DNA of 64,000 nt from assembly GCA_015075325.1 (NCBI GenBank), contig JABTUP010000004.1:122733-186732 (forward strand), written 5' to 3'. The DNA is from Flavobacteriales bacterium. Its GTDB lineage: Bacteria > Bacteroidota > Bacteroidia > Flavobacteriales_E > Vicingaceae. Of the stretch, positions 18,114 to 25,692 are shown one piece after another. Every line of letters starts with the position of its first letter. Position 1 is the first letter of the stretch. The notes beneath the pieces are model-generated. The model ran no database searches. It had not been told where the DNA came from and saw only the letters and a program-made list of their open reading frames with translations. The translations under genes were made by a program, and so were the position numbers.

Positions 18114-18129
18114 AAAAAGCTTTGCTTCT
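18098..18129. terminator. Perfect 32-bp palindrome downstream of tspO
   Basis: Arms 18098-18113 and 18114-18129 (AGAAGCAAAGCTTTTT and its reverse complement) are exact. It lies just beyond the tspO stop codon on the minus strand and could end that transcript, though it lacks a following T run. The overlap with the direct repeat suggests it may also mark a recombination site. Confidence 0.5.
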
Positions 18130-18147
18130 GTAAACGATGATAAAAAA

Positions 18148-18606
18148 CTAATTCTTAAGAAAAATATATGCGTTTAACGAAGTAGCAATTATCATCCAAA
18201 GCACATAAGGGAGCAACAACAACGATTTAAGTTTAAGCTGTTGATATTGAGTAAAAAACAGATAGCTAACCAACAAGGTGAGTGAAACAATAACAATTAA
18301 CCCTGCTGCTACTTGTTGGTATTTTAAAAACAAGGGATTCCAACTCACATTTAGTACCCATTGAATTATAAACAAGGCAATTAAGGTGTTTTTGTTGGTA
18401 GCGTTTTGCCAAGCATACGCCATGTATATGGCAAAACAAACCATAATAGATGTCCATGCTGCACCAAAAACCCAACCCGGTGGTGTCCAAGGAGCTTTGT
18501 TTAAGGTTTGATACCATTCGCCTGTTACTTCTCCACTAGTAAATAACCCTCCTAAACCCAATGCGGCAAAGTTTAATATTAGAAAGATGATGAGTTTGGT
18601 TGGCAT
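18148..18606 (-). CDS. tspO: TspO/MBR family membrane protein
   Basis: 152 residues with five predicted membrane helices. The family motif LNKAPWTPPGWVFGAAWTSI is present near residues 35-54, with tryptophans lining the pocket. TspO proteins bind tetrapyrroles and related ligands; bacterial members act in stress and porphyrin handling. In Bacteroidota they often sit near photolyase or other light-response genes; one lies 5 kb away here, not in the same operon. It is probably transcribed on its own. Confidence 0.9.
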   Translation of the reverse strand: MPTKLIIFLILNFAALGLGGLFTSGEVTGEWYQTLNKAPWTPPGWVFGAAWTSIMVCFAIYMAYAWQNATNKNTLIALFIIQWVLNVSWNPLFLKYQQVAAGLIVIVSLTLLVSYLFFTQYQQLKLKSLLLLPYVLWMIIATSLNAYIFLKN

Positions 18607-18644
18607 GAGTTTATATAATAATCAAAAGCCAAATTGGGAAATAT

Positions 18645-18911
18645 TTATTCTGTTTCAAACATTTCGTGACCTTGAATTAACAAGCTTTCAGGAGACTTGT
18701 TTTTTTGATTTAAATTTTTCAACTTATAGCGTTTTTTAACTTCTTTGGCAATTTCACTATTTACATAAGCCAACGATTTGCTTTTTTCAATTACCGCTAA
18801 ATATTCTCTCATTAATTCTCTGTTGTTTTGAATCATCAGAAATACTTTATCAGTAAGTTGCTCACTAAAAATGTTAATTACTTTATCTTTAAAGTTGTCT
18901 AATTCACTCAT
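18645..18911 (-). CDS. Hypothetical small helical protein
   Basis: 88 residues from ATG at 18909-18911; a TTG two codons earlier overlaps the stop codon of the gene upstream. The protein is charged and probably all-helical (NNRELMREYLAVIEKSKSLA, then SEIAKEVKKRYKLKNLNQK), with no signal peptide or membrane segment. I do not recognise a family. It starts two bases after the preceding stop, so the two genes are probably cotranscribed. Confidence 0.6.
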   Translation of the reverse strand: MSELDNFKDKVINIFSEQLTDKVFLMIQNNRELMREYLAVIEKSKSLAYVNSEIAKEVKKRYKLKNLNQKNKSPESLLIQGHEMFETE

Positions 18912-18913
18912 AA

Positions 18914-19429
18914 TCAATTTGTTTTTTTGTTTGTTGTTGTTTTTACTGTATTATAAGCTTTTGTAAAACCTATACAATTAATGGTAAACATAAATTGCAT
19001 TTGTTCTTCTTCAATAACGATACATTTGATTTTTGTATTAATTTTAAGTAATTCCGTTAGTTTCTCTGTATCTTCTATTTTTACTCTTGCATCTCTATCC
19101 TCCAACTTTAAATTAATTCTATGTTTCTGGTTTTTCTCATCTAAGATAGATAAATAACTATTTTCACGAGTAATGAAATCATCTTGGTATTTTGGTCGAA
19201 ATAAGTAGAAAGTGTAGGGTTCCTGAATTTTTGTGGAATCTTCTGGTAAATCGAAAACAGTTATTATGGTAAAGATTAGCTGGTTATTATGTCTTACTTC
19301 ACTTTTTGTGAATGCTTGAAATTCGCCAGTAGGCTGTTTAAACTCATCTAATTTTACTTCGGCTTTCCATTGAGCATATAAGTTGATTTGAAACAATATA
19401 GTTCCTAGAATAATTGAGAATTTTTTCAT
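18914..19429 (-). CDS. Hypothetical secreted protein
   Basis: 171 residues with a signal peptide (about 1-19, ending LYAQ). The mature part is beta-rich, with WKAEVKLDEFKQPTGEFQAF and LSILDEKNQKHRINLKLEDR, and ends in a Thr/Lys-rich tail. I do not recognise a family. It forms a likely two-gene unit with the small helical protein downstream. Confidence 0.65.
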   Translation of the reverse strand: MKKFSIILGTILFQINLYAQWKAEVKLDEFKQPTGEFQAFTKSEVRHNNQLIFTIITVFDLPEDSTKIQEPYTFYLFRPKYQDDFITRENSYLSILDEKNQKHRINLKLEDRDARVKIEDTEKLTELLKINTKIKCIVIEEEQMQFMFTINCIGFTKAYNTVKTTTNKKTN

Positions 19430-19580
19430 TTTAATTTAATTTTATAGAACCTTACCTTTTGAGTTAGTCAGGATAAACCTTGTCCTATTACCAATAATTT
19501 AATTGCATATAAACAAGAGAATCCTTGTATTAACTAAGTTCATAATATGCATCACCAAATATATACAATAATATATTACT

Positions 19581-19607
19581 AAAAACCCCGCTTTTAGCAG
19601 GGCTTTA
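19581..19607 (-). terminator. Terminator after sucB
   Basis: CCCCGC (19586-19591) pairs with GCAGGG (19597-19602), one C-A mismatch, around loop TTTTA, flanked by A and T runs. It is nearly the same hairpin as at 15853-15880 and lies directly past the sucB stop. Confidence 0.75.
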
Positions 19608-19609
19608 AA

Positions 19610-20842
19610 TTACAAGTTCAATAAAACTTCTTCTGGATTTTTGCCTCCAAAAATTATTTTGGTCGGGTTTTCCAGCATTTCTTTTACGGTTTTCAAAAAT
19701 CCTACCGATTCTTTTCCGTCAATTATACGGTGGTCGTAGCTTAGTGCTACATACATAATTGGGCGTATTTCTACTTTTCCATCAACAGCCACTGGGCGGT
19801 CAACAATGTTGTGCATACCCAAAATTGCACTTTGTGGTGGGTTAATAATTGGTGTGCTCAACATTGAACCAAAAACACCACCATTGGTAATGGTAAATGT
19901 TCCGCCTTCCATGTCGGTAATGTCAATTTTGCCATCACGAGCTTTAACTGCCAAACGTTTAATTTCAGCTTCAATTTCTGCCAAACTCATTTGTTCTGCA
20001 TTTCGTACCACAGGCACCATCAATCCTTTAGGTGAGCTAACGGCAATACCGATGTCGGCATAGTTAAAACTCACCATTTGGTCACCATCAATCATTGAGT
20101 TTACAGCAGGGTATTGGCGTAAAGCCTCGGTAACTGCTTTGGTAAAAAACGACATAAAACCTAAGTTTACACCGTGTTTTTCTTTAAAAATATCTTTGTA
20201 TTTAGCTCGTATGTCCATCAACGGTTTCATGTCCACCTCGTTAAACGTAGTTAACATGGCGGTTTCGTTTTTAACCGAAACCAAACGCGATGCAATTTTA
20301 CGACGCAACATACTCATTTTTTCGCTGCTTTGTTCTCTTGTTCCGCCCCATCCAGTTATTGAATTTGGAGTTAAACCACTAGTTAAATAAGCTTCAATAT
20401 CGGCTTTTGTAATTTTTCCGTTAGAACCTGAGCCATGAACTTTAACTGCATTTACATTGTTTTTTGCAATCATTTCTTTTGCCACTGGAGTAGCTTTTAT
20501 GTCTGCTGTTGCTGGCATTGGGTTTGGAACTACTTCTGCTTTTTTAGTTTCAACTTCGGTCTTCGGACTTCGGTCTTCGGTCTTCGGACTTCCTTCAGGT
20601 CTTTTAGCCTTGGTATCAATTAAACAAACCACGGCACCAACTTTTACAACATCGCCTTCGGCAGCTTTTAATGTAATAACTCCCGATTCTTCAGCAGGTA
20701 GTTCAAGGGTTGCTTTGTCAGAATCTACTTCTGCAATAGCTTGGTCTTTTTCAACATAATCGCCATCTTCTACCAACCATCTTGCTATTTCTACTTCTGT
20801 TATTGATTCTCCCGGCGAGGGAACTTTCATTTCTAAAGCCAT
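19610..20842 (-). CDS. sucB: 2-oxoglutarate dehydrogenase E2 (dihydrolipoyl succinyltransferase)
   Basis: 410 residues: a lipoyl domain (about 1-77) with lipoyl-lysine K43 in [10 protein letters not shown], a linker (about 80-110), an E3/E1-binding domain (about 115-155, [20 protein letters not shown]), and the catalytic acyltransferase domain with [13 protein letters not shown] near 380. It transfers the succinyl group to CoA in the TCA cycle, working with SucA encoded upstream. Part of the linker (84-97, [14 protein letters not shown]) is encoded by a heptamer-type DNA repeat that also occurs in intergenic DNA of this window. Confidence 0.95.
   Translation of the reverse strand: MALEMKVPSPGESITEVEIARWLVEDGDYVEKDQAIAEVDSDKATLELPAEESGVITLKAAEGDVVKVGAVVCLIDTKAKRPEGSPKTEDRSPKTEVETKKAEVVPNPMPATADIKATPVAKEMIAKNNVNAVKVHGSGSNGKITKADIEAYLTSGLTPNSITGWGGTREQSSEKMSMLRRKIASRLVSVKNETAMLTTFNEVDMKPLMDIRAKYKDIFKEKHGVNLGFMSFFTKAVTEALRQYPAVNSMIDGDQMVSFNYADIGIAVSSPKGLMVPVVRNAEQMSLAEIEAEIKRLAVKARDGKIDITDMEGGTFTITNGGVFGSMLSTPIINPPQSAILGMHNIVDRPVAVDGKVEIRPIMYVALSYDHRIIDGKESVGFLKTVKEMLENPTKIIFGGKNPEEVLLNL
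20553..20593. repeat. Tandem ACTTCGG/TCTTCGG-type repeat inside sucB
   Basis: Five or six 7-base units of the form (A/T)CTTCGG occur in tandem, read on the plus strand. The same kind of sequence (repeated AGTCTTC/AGTCCTC units) lies at 55205-55275, and a short run at 36184-36198. In the coding frame it makes part of the interdomain linker, where added residues would be tolerated. Confidence 0.6.
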
Positions 20843-20856
20843 ACTATTTAAAATTT

Positions 20857-20990
20857 AGCCCCCTAACCCCCGAAGGGGGAATTGAGGGTTATGGATTAAT
20901 TTTATTCTATTTTTTTTGTTTTAATTTTGTTTTAATTTTTTCACTCACCTAACCCCTCTCAAGAGGGGAATCTCCCTCCCTTCGGGAGGG
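20857..20990. repeat. Two GC-rich palindromic elements between sucA and sucB
   Basis: The first has stem CCCCC/GGGGG (20867-20871 and 20875-20879, loop GAA) after CCCCCTAA. The second has CCCCTCT/AGAGGGG (20953-20959 and 20962-20968) directly followed by CCCTCCC/GGGAGGG (20974-20980 and 20984-20990, loop TTC). They share the CTAACCC-hairpin-GGGAAT pattern with 17132-17234. They fill the 160-base gap of the operon and could alter the relative expression of the two genes. Confidence 0.65.
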
Positions 20991-21002
20991 TCGGGGCGGG
21001 CT

Positions 21003-23720
21003 TTAACTAACTAATGAATTTTCAAATACTTGATTAATAATTGCATTGTGTCGTTTTACGTGCATTTTAGATGAGCCTGTTGCAGGAGCACCACTTTCTG
21101 CTAATGAAACCACGTTTAATTTTACTGATGTAAAATGACGCAATAGGTGAGTCCAAGCACCCATATTTTCAGGTTCTTCTTGAGCCCAAATGTATTTCTT
21201 TGCATTGCTATATTTTGCAATTATTTTATCCAATTGTTTTTGTGGTAGCGGATACAATTGTTCAATACGAACTAAAGCAATGTTGTCTGCTCCACCAATT
21301 TCTTCTTTTTTAGCTAATAAATCGTAATAGAATTTACCTGTACAAAAAACAATAGTATCTACATTTTTAGCAGTTGCTTTTTGGTCGTCAATTACTTCTT
21401 GGAATGTTCCTTTAGCCAATTCGTCCATGCTAGAAACACATTTTGGGTGACGCAACAAACTTTTTGGAGTAAACACCACCAATGGTTTTCTAAAGTTACG
21501 TTTTAATTGACGACGCAATAAATGGTAAAAGTTTGCAGGAGTTGTACAATCGGCAATTTGCATGTTGTCTTCGGCACACAATTGTAAAAATCGTTCCATT
21601 CTTCCGCTCGAGTGCTCTGCACCTTGACCTTCGTAGCCATGTGGCAACAACATTACCAAACCGTTTTGTGTTTTCCATTTTTCTTCGGCAGCACTTAAAA
21701 ATTGGTCGATAATGATTTGAGCACCATTATTAAAATCGCCAAACTGAGCTTCCCAAATGGTTAACCCGTTTGGTGTTGCCATTCCGTAACCGTATTCGAA
21801 TCCTAATACACCGTATTCTGATAGTAACGAGTTGTAAATGTAAAATGGAGCTTGTTTTGCCGAAATGTGTTGTAATGGCACATATTCTTCTTCCGAATCT
21901 TCAACCTTAACAACTGCGTGTCGGTGAGAGAATGTTCCTCTTTCCACATCCTGACCAGAAATTCGAACAATATGACCTTCTTCTAGTAAAGAGGAGTAAG
22001 CTAACAATTCGCCCATTGCCCAATCCAGTTGGTCGGTTTCGTTAATCATTCTTTGTCGGTCTTCAAAGAGCTTCACTATTTTATTGATAAACTTTTTATC
22101 TTTAGGAAGAGTGCTAATTTTTTTAGCTATTTCGGTTAATTTCTTTTTGTCGAAAGTAGTATCAGTAGCTTTTTCAAAATCGCCTGCTTGGCTGTATTCT
22201 ATTCCTTTCCAGGTTCTTTTCAAAAATTTAGTGACAGTGGCTTTTTCAATTTGTTTGGCTTCGCTTAAGCGATCTTGTAACAAATTGTCGAAATTTTTCT
22301 CTAAATCTTTTGCTTCTTTTTCAGTAACAATTCCTTCCGCAATAAGTTGTTTCAAGTAAATGTCTCTTGGGTTAGCGTGTGAGCTAATGGCTTTATATAA
22401 TACTGGTTGAGTAAAACGAGGTTCATCACCTTCGTTGTGTCCGTATTTTCTATATCCCAAAATGTCGATAAAAACATCTTTATGGAATGTTTGACGATAT
22501 TCTACCGCAAACTGAACAGCTCGAACAACCGCTTCTGCGTCGTCGCCATTAACATGAAGAACTGGCGACAATGTAACCTTAGCAATGTCTGTACAATAAG
22601 TACTCGAACGAGCATCTAAATAATTGGTGGTAAACCCAATTTGGTTGTTTACCACAATATGAACAGAGCCTCCAGTACGGTAACCTTCTAGCTGAGCCAT
22701 TTGTATTACTTCATAAACAATACCTTGACCAGCAATTGCCGCATCGCCATGAATGATAATTGGAACAATTTTTTTCTCGTCTTTTAGGTATAAATCTAAT
22801 TTTGAACGGGTAATACCCTCAACAACAGGAGCAACAGTTTCTAAATGTGAAGGGTTTGGAGCCAAAGTCATGTGAATGTCGTGTCCGTTATCGGTTTTAA
22901 CATCACACGAGTAGCCTAAGTGGTATTTAACGTCGCCATCAAAAACATTGTCTTCGTATTCTTTTCCTTCAAATTCACTAAAAATGTTTTCGTAAGTTTT
23001 ATTAAAGATGTTGGCAAGTACATTTAATCTTCCTCGGTGAGCCATACCCACAATAAATTCTTTAATTCCGAAATCGGCACCATGTTCTACCAAGGCATCT
23101 AATGCAGGAATTAATGCTTCGTTACCTTCTAATGAAAATCGCTTTTGACCTACAAATTTTTTGTGCAAAAATTGTTCAAAAACTACTGCTTGATTTAACT
23201 TATGTAAAATGTGTTTTTTTGCTTTAGTATCGAAAGGGACTTTGTTTTTAAGTTCAATTTTACTTTTTATCCACGCAACTTCTTCGGGTTTACGAATATA
23301 CATAAACTCAACACCGATTGATTGACAATAGGTTTGTTCTAAATGGGCAATGATGTCTTTCAGTTTTGCTGGACCAATGCCCACCTCATTTCCTGCCTGA
23401 AAAACAGTTTCTAAATCAGATTGTAACAATCCAAAATTTTCGATAGCTAAGGTTGGAGAATATTGTCTTCTTGCACGTACAGGGTTGGTTTTGGTAAACA
23501 AATGCCCTCTTGAACGATAGCCATTAATTAGCTCAATAACCTTAAACTCCTTATCGAAACCTTCAGGAAGTTCGGTGTCGTAGTTTTTACGAGCAAATTC
23601 AAATCCTTCAAAGAATTTTTTCCATCCTTCGCCAACATTATCGGGATTATTTAAGAACTGTTGGTAGTACTCTTCAATTGCAGAAACATCTGCGTTGCTT
23701 AAATAGGAATGCTTATCCAT
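21003..23720 (-). CDS. sucA: 2-oxoglutarate dehydrogenase E1 component
   Basis: 905 residues, normal family length. The N-terminal segment (SNADVSAIEEYYQQFLNNPD) and the EKRFSLEG-type region (GQKRFSLEGNEALIPAL) are typical. The thiamine-diphosphate site is in HGDAAIAGQG with a later NNQIGFTT. EAQFGDFNNGAQIIIDQFLS and LLPHGYEGQGAEHSS belong to the transketolase-like C-terminal half. It decarboxylates 2-oxoglutarate and hands the succinyl group to SucB. SucB follows 160 bases downstream. Confidence 0.96.
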   Translation of the reverse strand: MDKHSYLSNADVSAIEEYYQQFLNNPDNVGEGWKKFFEGFEFARKNYDTELPEGFDKEFKVIELINGYRSRGHLFTKTNPVRARRQYSPTLAIENFGLLQSDLETVFQAGNEVGIGPAKLKDIIAHLEQTYCQSIGVEFMYIRKPEEVAWIKSKIELKNKVPFDTKAKKHILHKLNQAVVFEQFLHKKFVGQKRFSLEGNEALIPALDALVEHGADFGIKEFIVGMAHRGRLNVLANIFNKTYENIFSEFEGKEYEDNVFDGDVKYHLGYSCDVKTDNGHDIHMTLAPNPSHLETVAPVVEGITRSKLDLYLKDEKKIVPIIIHGDAAIAGQGIVYEVIQMAQLEGYRTGGSVHIVVNNQIGFTTNYLDARSSTYCTDIAKVTLSPVLHVNGDDAEAVVRAVQFAVEYRQTFHKDVFIDILGYRKYGHNEGDEPRFTQPVLYKAISSHANPRDIYLKQLIAEGIVTEKEAKDLEKNFDNLLQDRLSEAKQIEKATVTKFLKRTWKGIEYSQAGDFEKATDTTFDKKKLTEIAKKISTLPKDKKFINKIVKLFEDRQRMINETDQLDWAMGELLAYSSLLEEGHIVRISGQDVERGTFSHRHAVVKVEDSEEEYVPLQHISAKQAPFYIYNSLLSEYGVLGFEYGYGMATPNGLTIWEAQFGDFNNGAQIIIDQFLSAAEEKWKTQNGLVMLLPHGYEGQGAEHSSGRMERFLQLCAEDNMQIADCTTPANFYHLLRRQLKRNFRKPLVVFTPKSLLRHPKCVSSMDELAKGTFQEVIDDQKATAKNVDTIVFCTGKFYYDLLAKKEEIGGADNIALVRIEQLYPLPQKQLDKIIAKYSNAKKYIWAQEEPENMGAWTHLLRHFTSVKLNVVSLAESGAPATGSSKMHVKRHNAIINQVFENSLVS

Positions 23721-23745
23721 GCCTTTTGTTTGAAAAATTAATTGA

Positions 23746-23753
23746 CAAAGGTA
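23746..23753 (-). promoter_or_regulatory. Candidate -7 element for sucA
   Basis: Minus-strand TACCTTTG matches the Bacteroidota -7 motif TAnnTTTG and lies about 25 bases before the sucA start codon. No TTG is found at the right distance upstream, so this is a partial match. Confidence 0.4.
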
Positions 23754-23847
23754 TTAAATTATTAATGGTAAAGTATAGAATTTAGGCTTATTTGCATAAA
23801 AATTTTACCTAATTTATAAAAGCAATCTATTTTAAATTTTTGGCGTA

Positions 23848-25125
23848 TTATTTCAACCCATTTTTATATGTTGAAATGGCTCTGTCGCGAGCAAATTTAT
23901 GCTCTACTATGGGTAAGGTAAAACTAATTTCTTGGTAATTGGGTAGCCACTTTTTAATGTAGTTAAACTCTGGGTCAAATTTTTGTTGTTGAGTGGTTGG
24001 ATTAAAAACCCTAAAATAAGGTGCTGCATCGCAACCTGTTCCAGCAGCCCATTGCCAATTTCCGTTGTTTGATGCCAATTCGTAATCCAATAATTTTTTT
24101 GCAAAATACGCCTCTCCCCAACGCCAATCGATTAACAAATGTTTGCACAAAAAACTGGCCACCACCATCCGCACCCTGTTGTGCATATATCCTGTGGCAT
24201 TCAATTCTTTCATTCCAGCATCTACCATGGGGTAACCTGTTTCGCCTTTGCACCATTGTTCAAATTCACTTGTATTATTTCGCCACTCAATGTTGTCGTA
24301 TTGTTTTTTAAAACTTTGGGTAACAACTTGTGGAAAATGAAACAATATTTGCATAAAAAATTCACGCCAAATGAGTTCGTGTAAAAAAGTTTGGTTTCGC
24401 TCTACTCCTATTTTTACCATTTGTCTTACGCTAACGGTTCCAAAGCGTAAATGAGGCCCTAAATTGGTTCCGCTATCTTTTGCCGGAAAATCTCTGTTTA
24501 AATGATATTCTTCAAGTTGATTTAAATTTATTGGTTTTACCTTTATGTTGTTATACTTAAACCCAATTTCTTCTAACTTAGGAAAAGCATTGTTTTGTTC
24601 GTAAAAATTGGTGTTTACCAATGATTGTATTTTTAATGTTTGGCTATGAAATTTTTCCAGCCATTTGTTTTTGTAGGGAGTATAAACAGTATAAGGTAGT
24701 CCGTCGGTTTTGGTAACTTCATTTTCTTCAAAAATAACGTGGTCTTTGCAAATGGTAAAAGAGCAGTTGTTTTGACTTAACACTTTATGTATTTGTTGGT
24801 CTCTGCTTATTCCATAGGGTTCGTAATCTTTGTTGGCATAAACTTCTTTTATATTGAATTGGGTTAATAATTCTTGCCAAACTTCTAAGGGATTTCCTTT
24901 TTTAACCAATATCGAGGAACCGTATTTTTTTAGTTCGAGGTTAATTTCCGAAAGGGTTTCGTGTATAAAATTAACGCGAGCATCGTCTTTTTCGAGTTCA
25001 TTTAAAATAATGGTATCGAAAATAAACAAGGCAAGCACTTTTTTGCCAGAAGTTAGGGCTGAGTTTAAAGCCGTGTTGTCGTGCAACCTTAAATCGCGTC
25101 GAAACCAAAAAACAGCGATTTCCAT
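23848..25125 (-). CDS. phrB: Deoxyribodipyrimidine photolyase
   Basis: 425 residues with the N-terminal alpha/beta antenna domain (AVFWFRRDLRLHDNTAL) and the helical FAD domain (ELIWREFFMQILFHFP, MHNRVRMVVASFLCKHLLID, NNGNWQWAAGTGCDAAPYF). The conserved Trp and Asn residues of class I CPD photolyases are present, so light-driven repair of pyrimidine dimers is the likely job; a cryptochrome role cannot be excluded. It starts one base past the end of the cyclo-ligase gene, forming a recQ-cyclo-ligase-phr unit. Confidence 0.92.
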   Translation of the reverse strand: MEIAVFWFRRDLRLHDNTALNSALTSGKKVLALFIFDTIILNELEKDDARVNFIHETLSEINLELKKYGSSILVKKGNPLEVWQELLTQFNIKEVYANKDYEPYGISRDQQIHKVLSQNNCSFTICKDHVIFEENEVTKTDGLPYTVYTPYKNKWLEKFHSQTLKIQSLVNTNFYEQNNAFPKLEEIGFKYNNIKVKPINLNQLEEYHLNRDFPAKDSGTNLGPHLRFGTVSVRQMVKIGVERNQTFLHELIWREFFMQILFHFPQVVTQSFKKQYDNIEWRNNTSEFEQWCKGETGYPMVDAGMKELNATGYMHNRVRMVVASFLCKHLLIDWRWGEAYFAKKLLDYELASNNGNWQWAAGTGCDAAPYFRVFNPTTQQQKFDPEFNYIKKWLPNYQEISFTLPIVEHKFARDRAISTYKNGLK

Positions 25126-25126
25126 T

Positions 25127-25681
25127 TTAAAACAACTCTGCTGATTGCTTAACTAAAATAGAGGTTAATTGCTGGTCGTGTGGTTCGGTGGGTACTTTTT
25201 GTACTTCCTGAAAAGGGTAAAATATGCCTATTTTGAGGGCGTTGGGTTGAGTTGCTAAAAAGCCATCGTAATATCCACCACCATATCCTAAACGGTAATT
25301 TTGTTTGTCGAAAGCCAAACCTGGCACAATAATCAAATCATATTTTCCTTGATATTCAGTTGAATTTGCTGGATGTTGGGTTTTGGCAATTCCTGTTTCC
25401 AATTCGTTTAATGAATGTAAAATTAGGTTTTGCAGCTGTCGGTTTTTGAGTGTTTTTGGAGAAACAACCGTTATTTTTTTATCCAGCAATTGTTGAATAA
25501 GTGGAGAAATATTGATTTCGCTAGCCATTGGAATATAAGCATGCACCACTTTGGCATTAGATTCTTCAATTATTTCCAATAATTTTTCACAAATAAAATT
25601 ATCGTACAATTGCTTGCTTTGAGGATTAATTGTTCCTCTTTTTTTAAGCATTAATAAGCGAAGATCTTTTTTCTCTTGCAT
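25127..25681 (-). CDS. 5-formyltetrahydrofolate cyclo-ligase
   Basis: 184 residues. The ATP/folate motif LGYGGGYYDGFL is near residue 135, preceded by IIVPGLAFDKQNYR; the N-terminal basic segment (LRLLMLKKRGTINPQSKQ) also fits. The enzyme converts 5-formyl-THF to 5,10-methenyl-THF using ATP. It is tightly packed between recQ (11 bases upstream) and photolyase (one base downstream), so cotranscription is likely; photolyases may use the methenyl-THF product as an antenna cofactor. Confidence 0.92.
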   Translation of the reverse strand: MQEKKDLRLLMLKKRGTINPQSKQLYDNFICEKLLEIIEESNAKVVHAYIPMASEINISPLIQQLLDKKITVVSPKTLKNRQLQNLILHSLNELETGIAKTQHPANSTEYQGKYDLIIVPGLAFDKQNYRLGYGGGYYDGFLATQPNALKIGIFYPFQEVQKVPTEPHDQQLTSILVKQSAELF

Positions 25682-25692
25682 GCTAAAAATGG

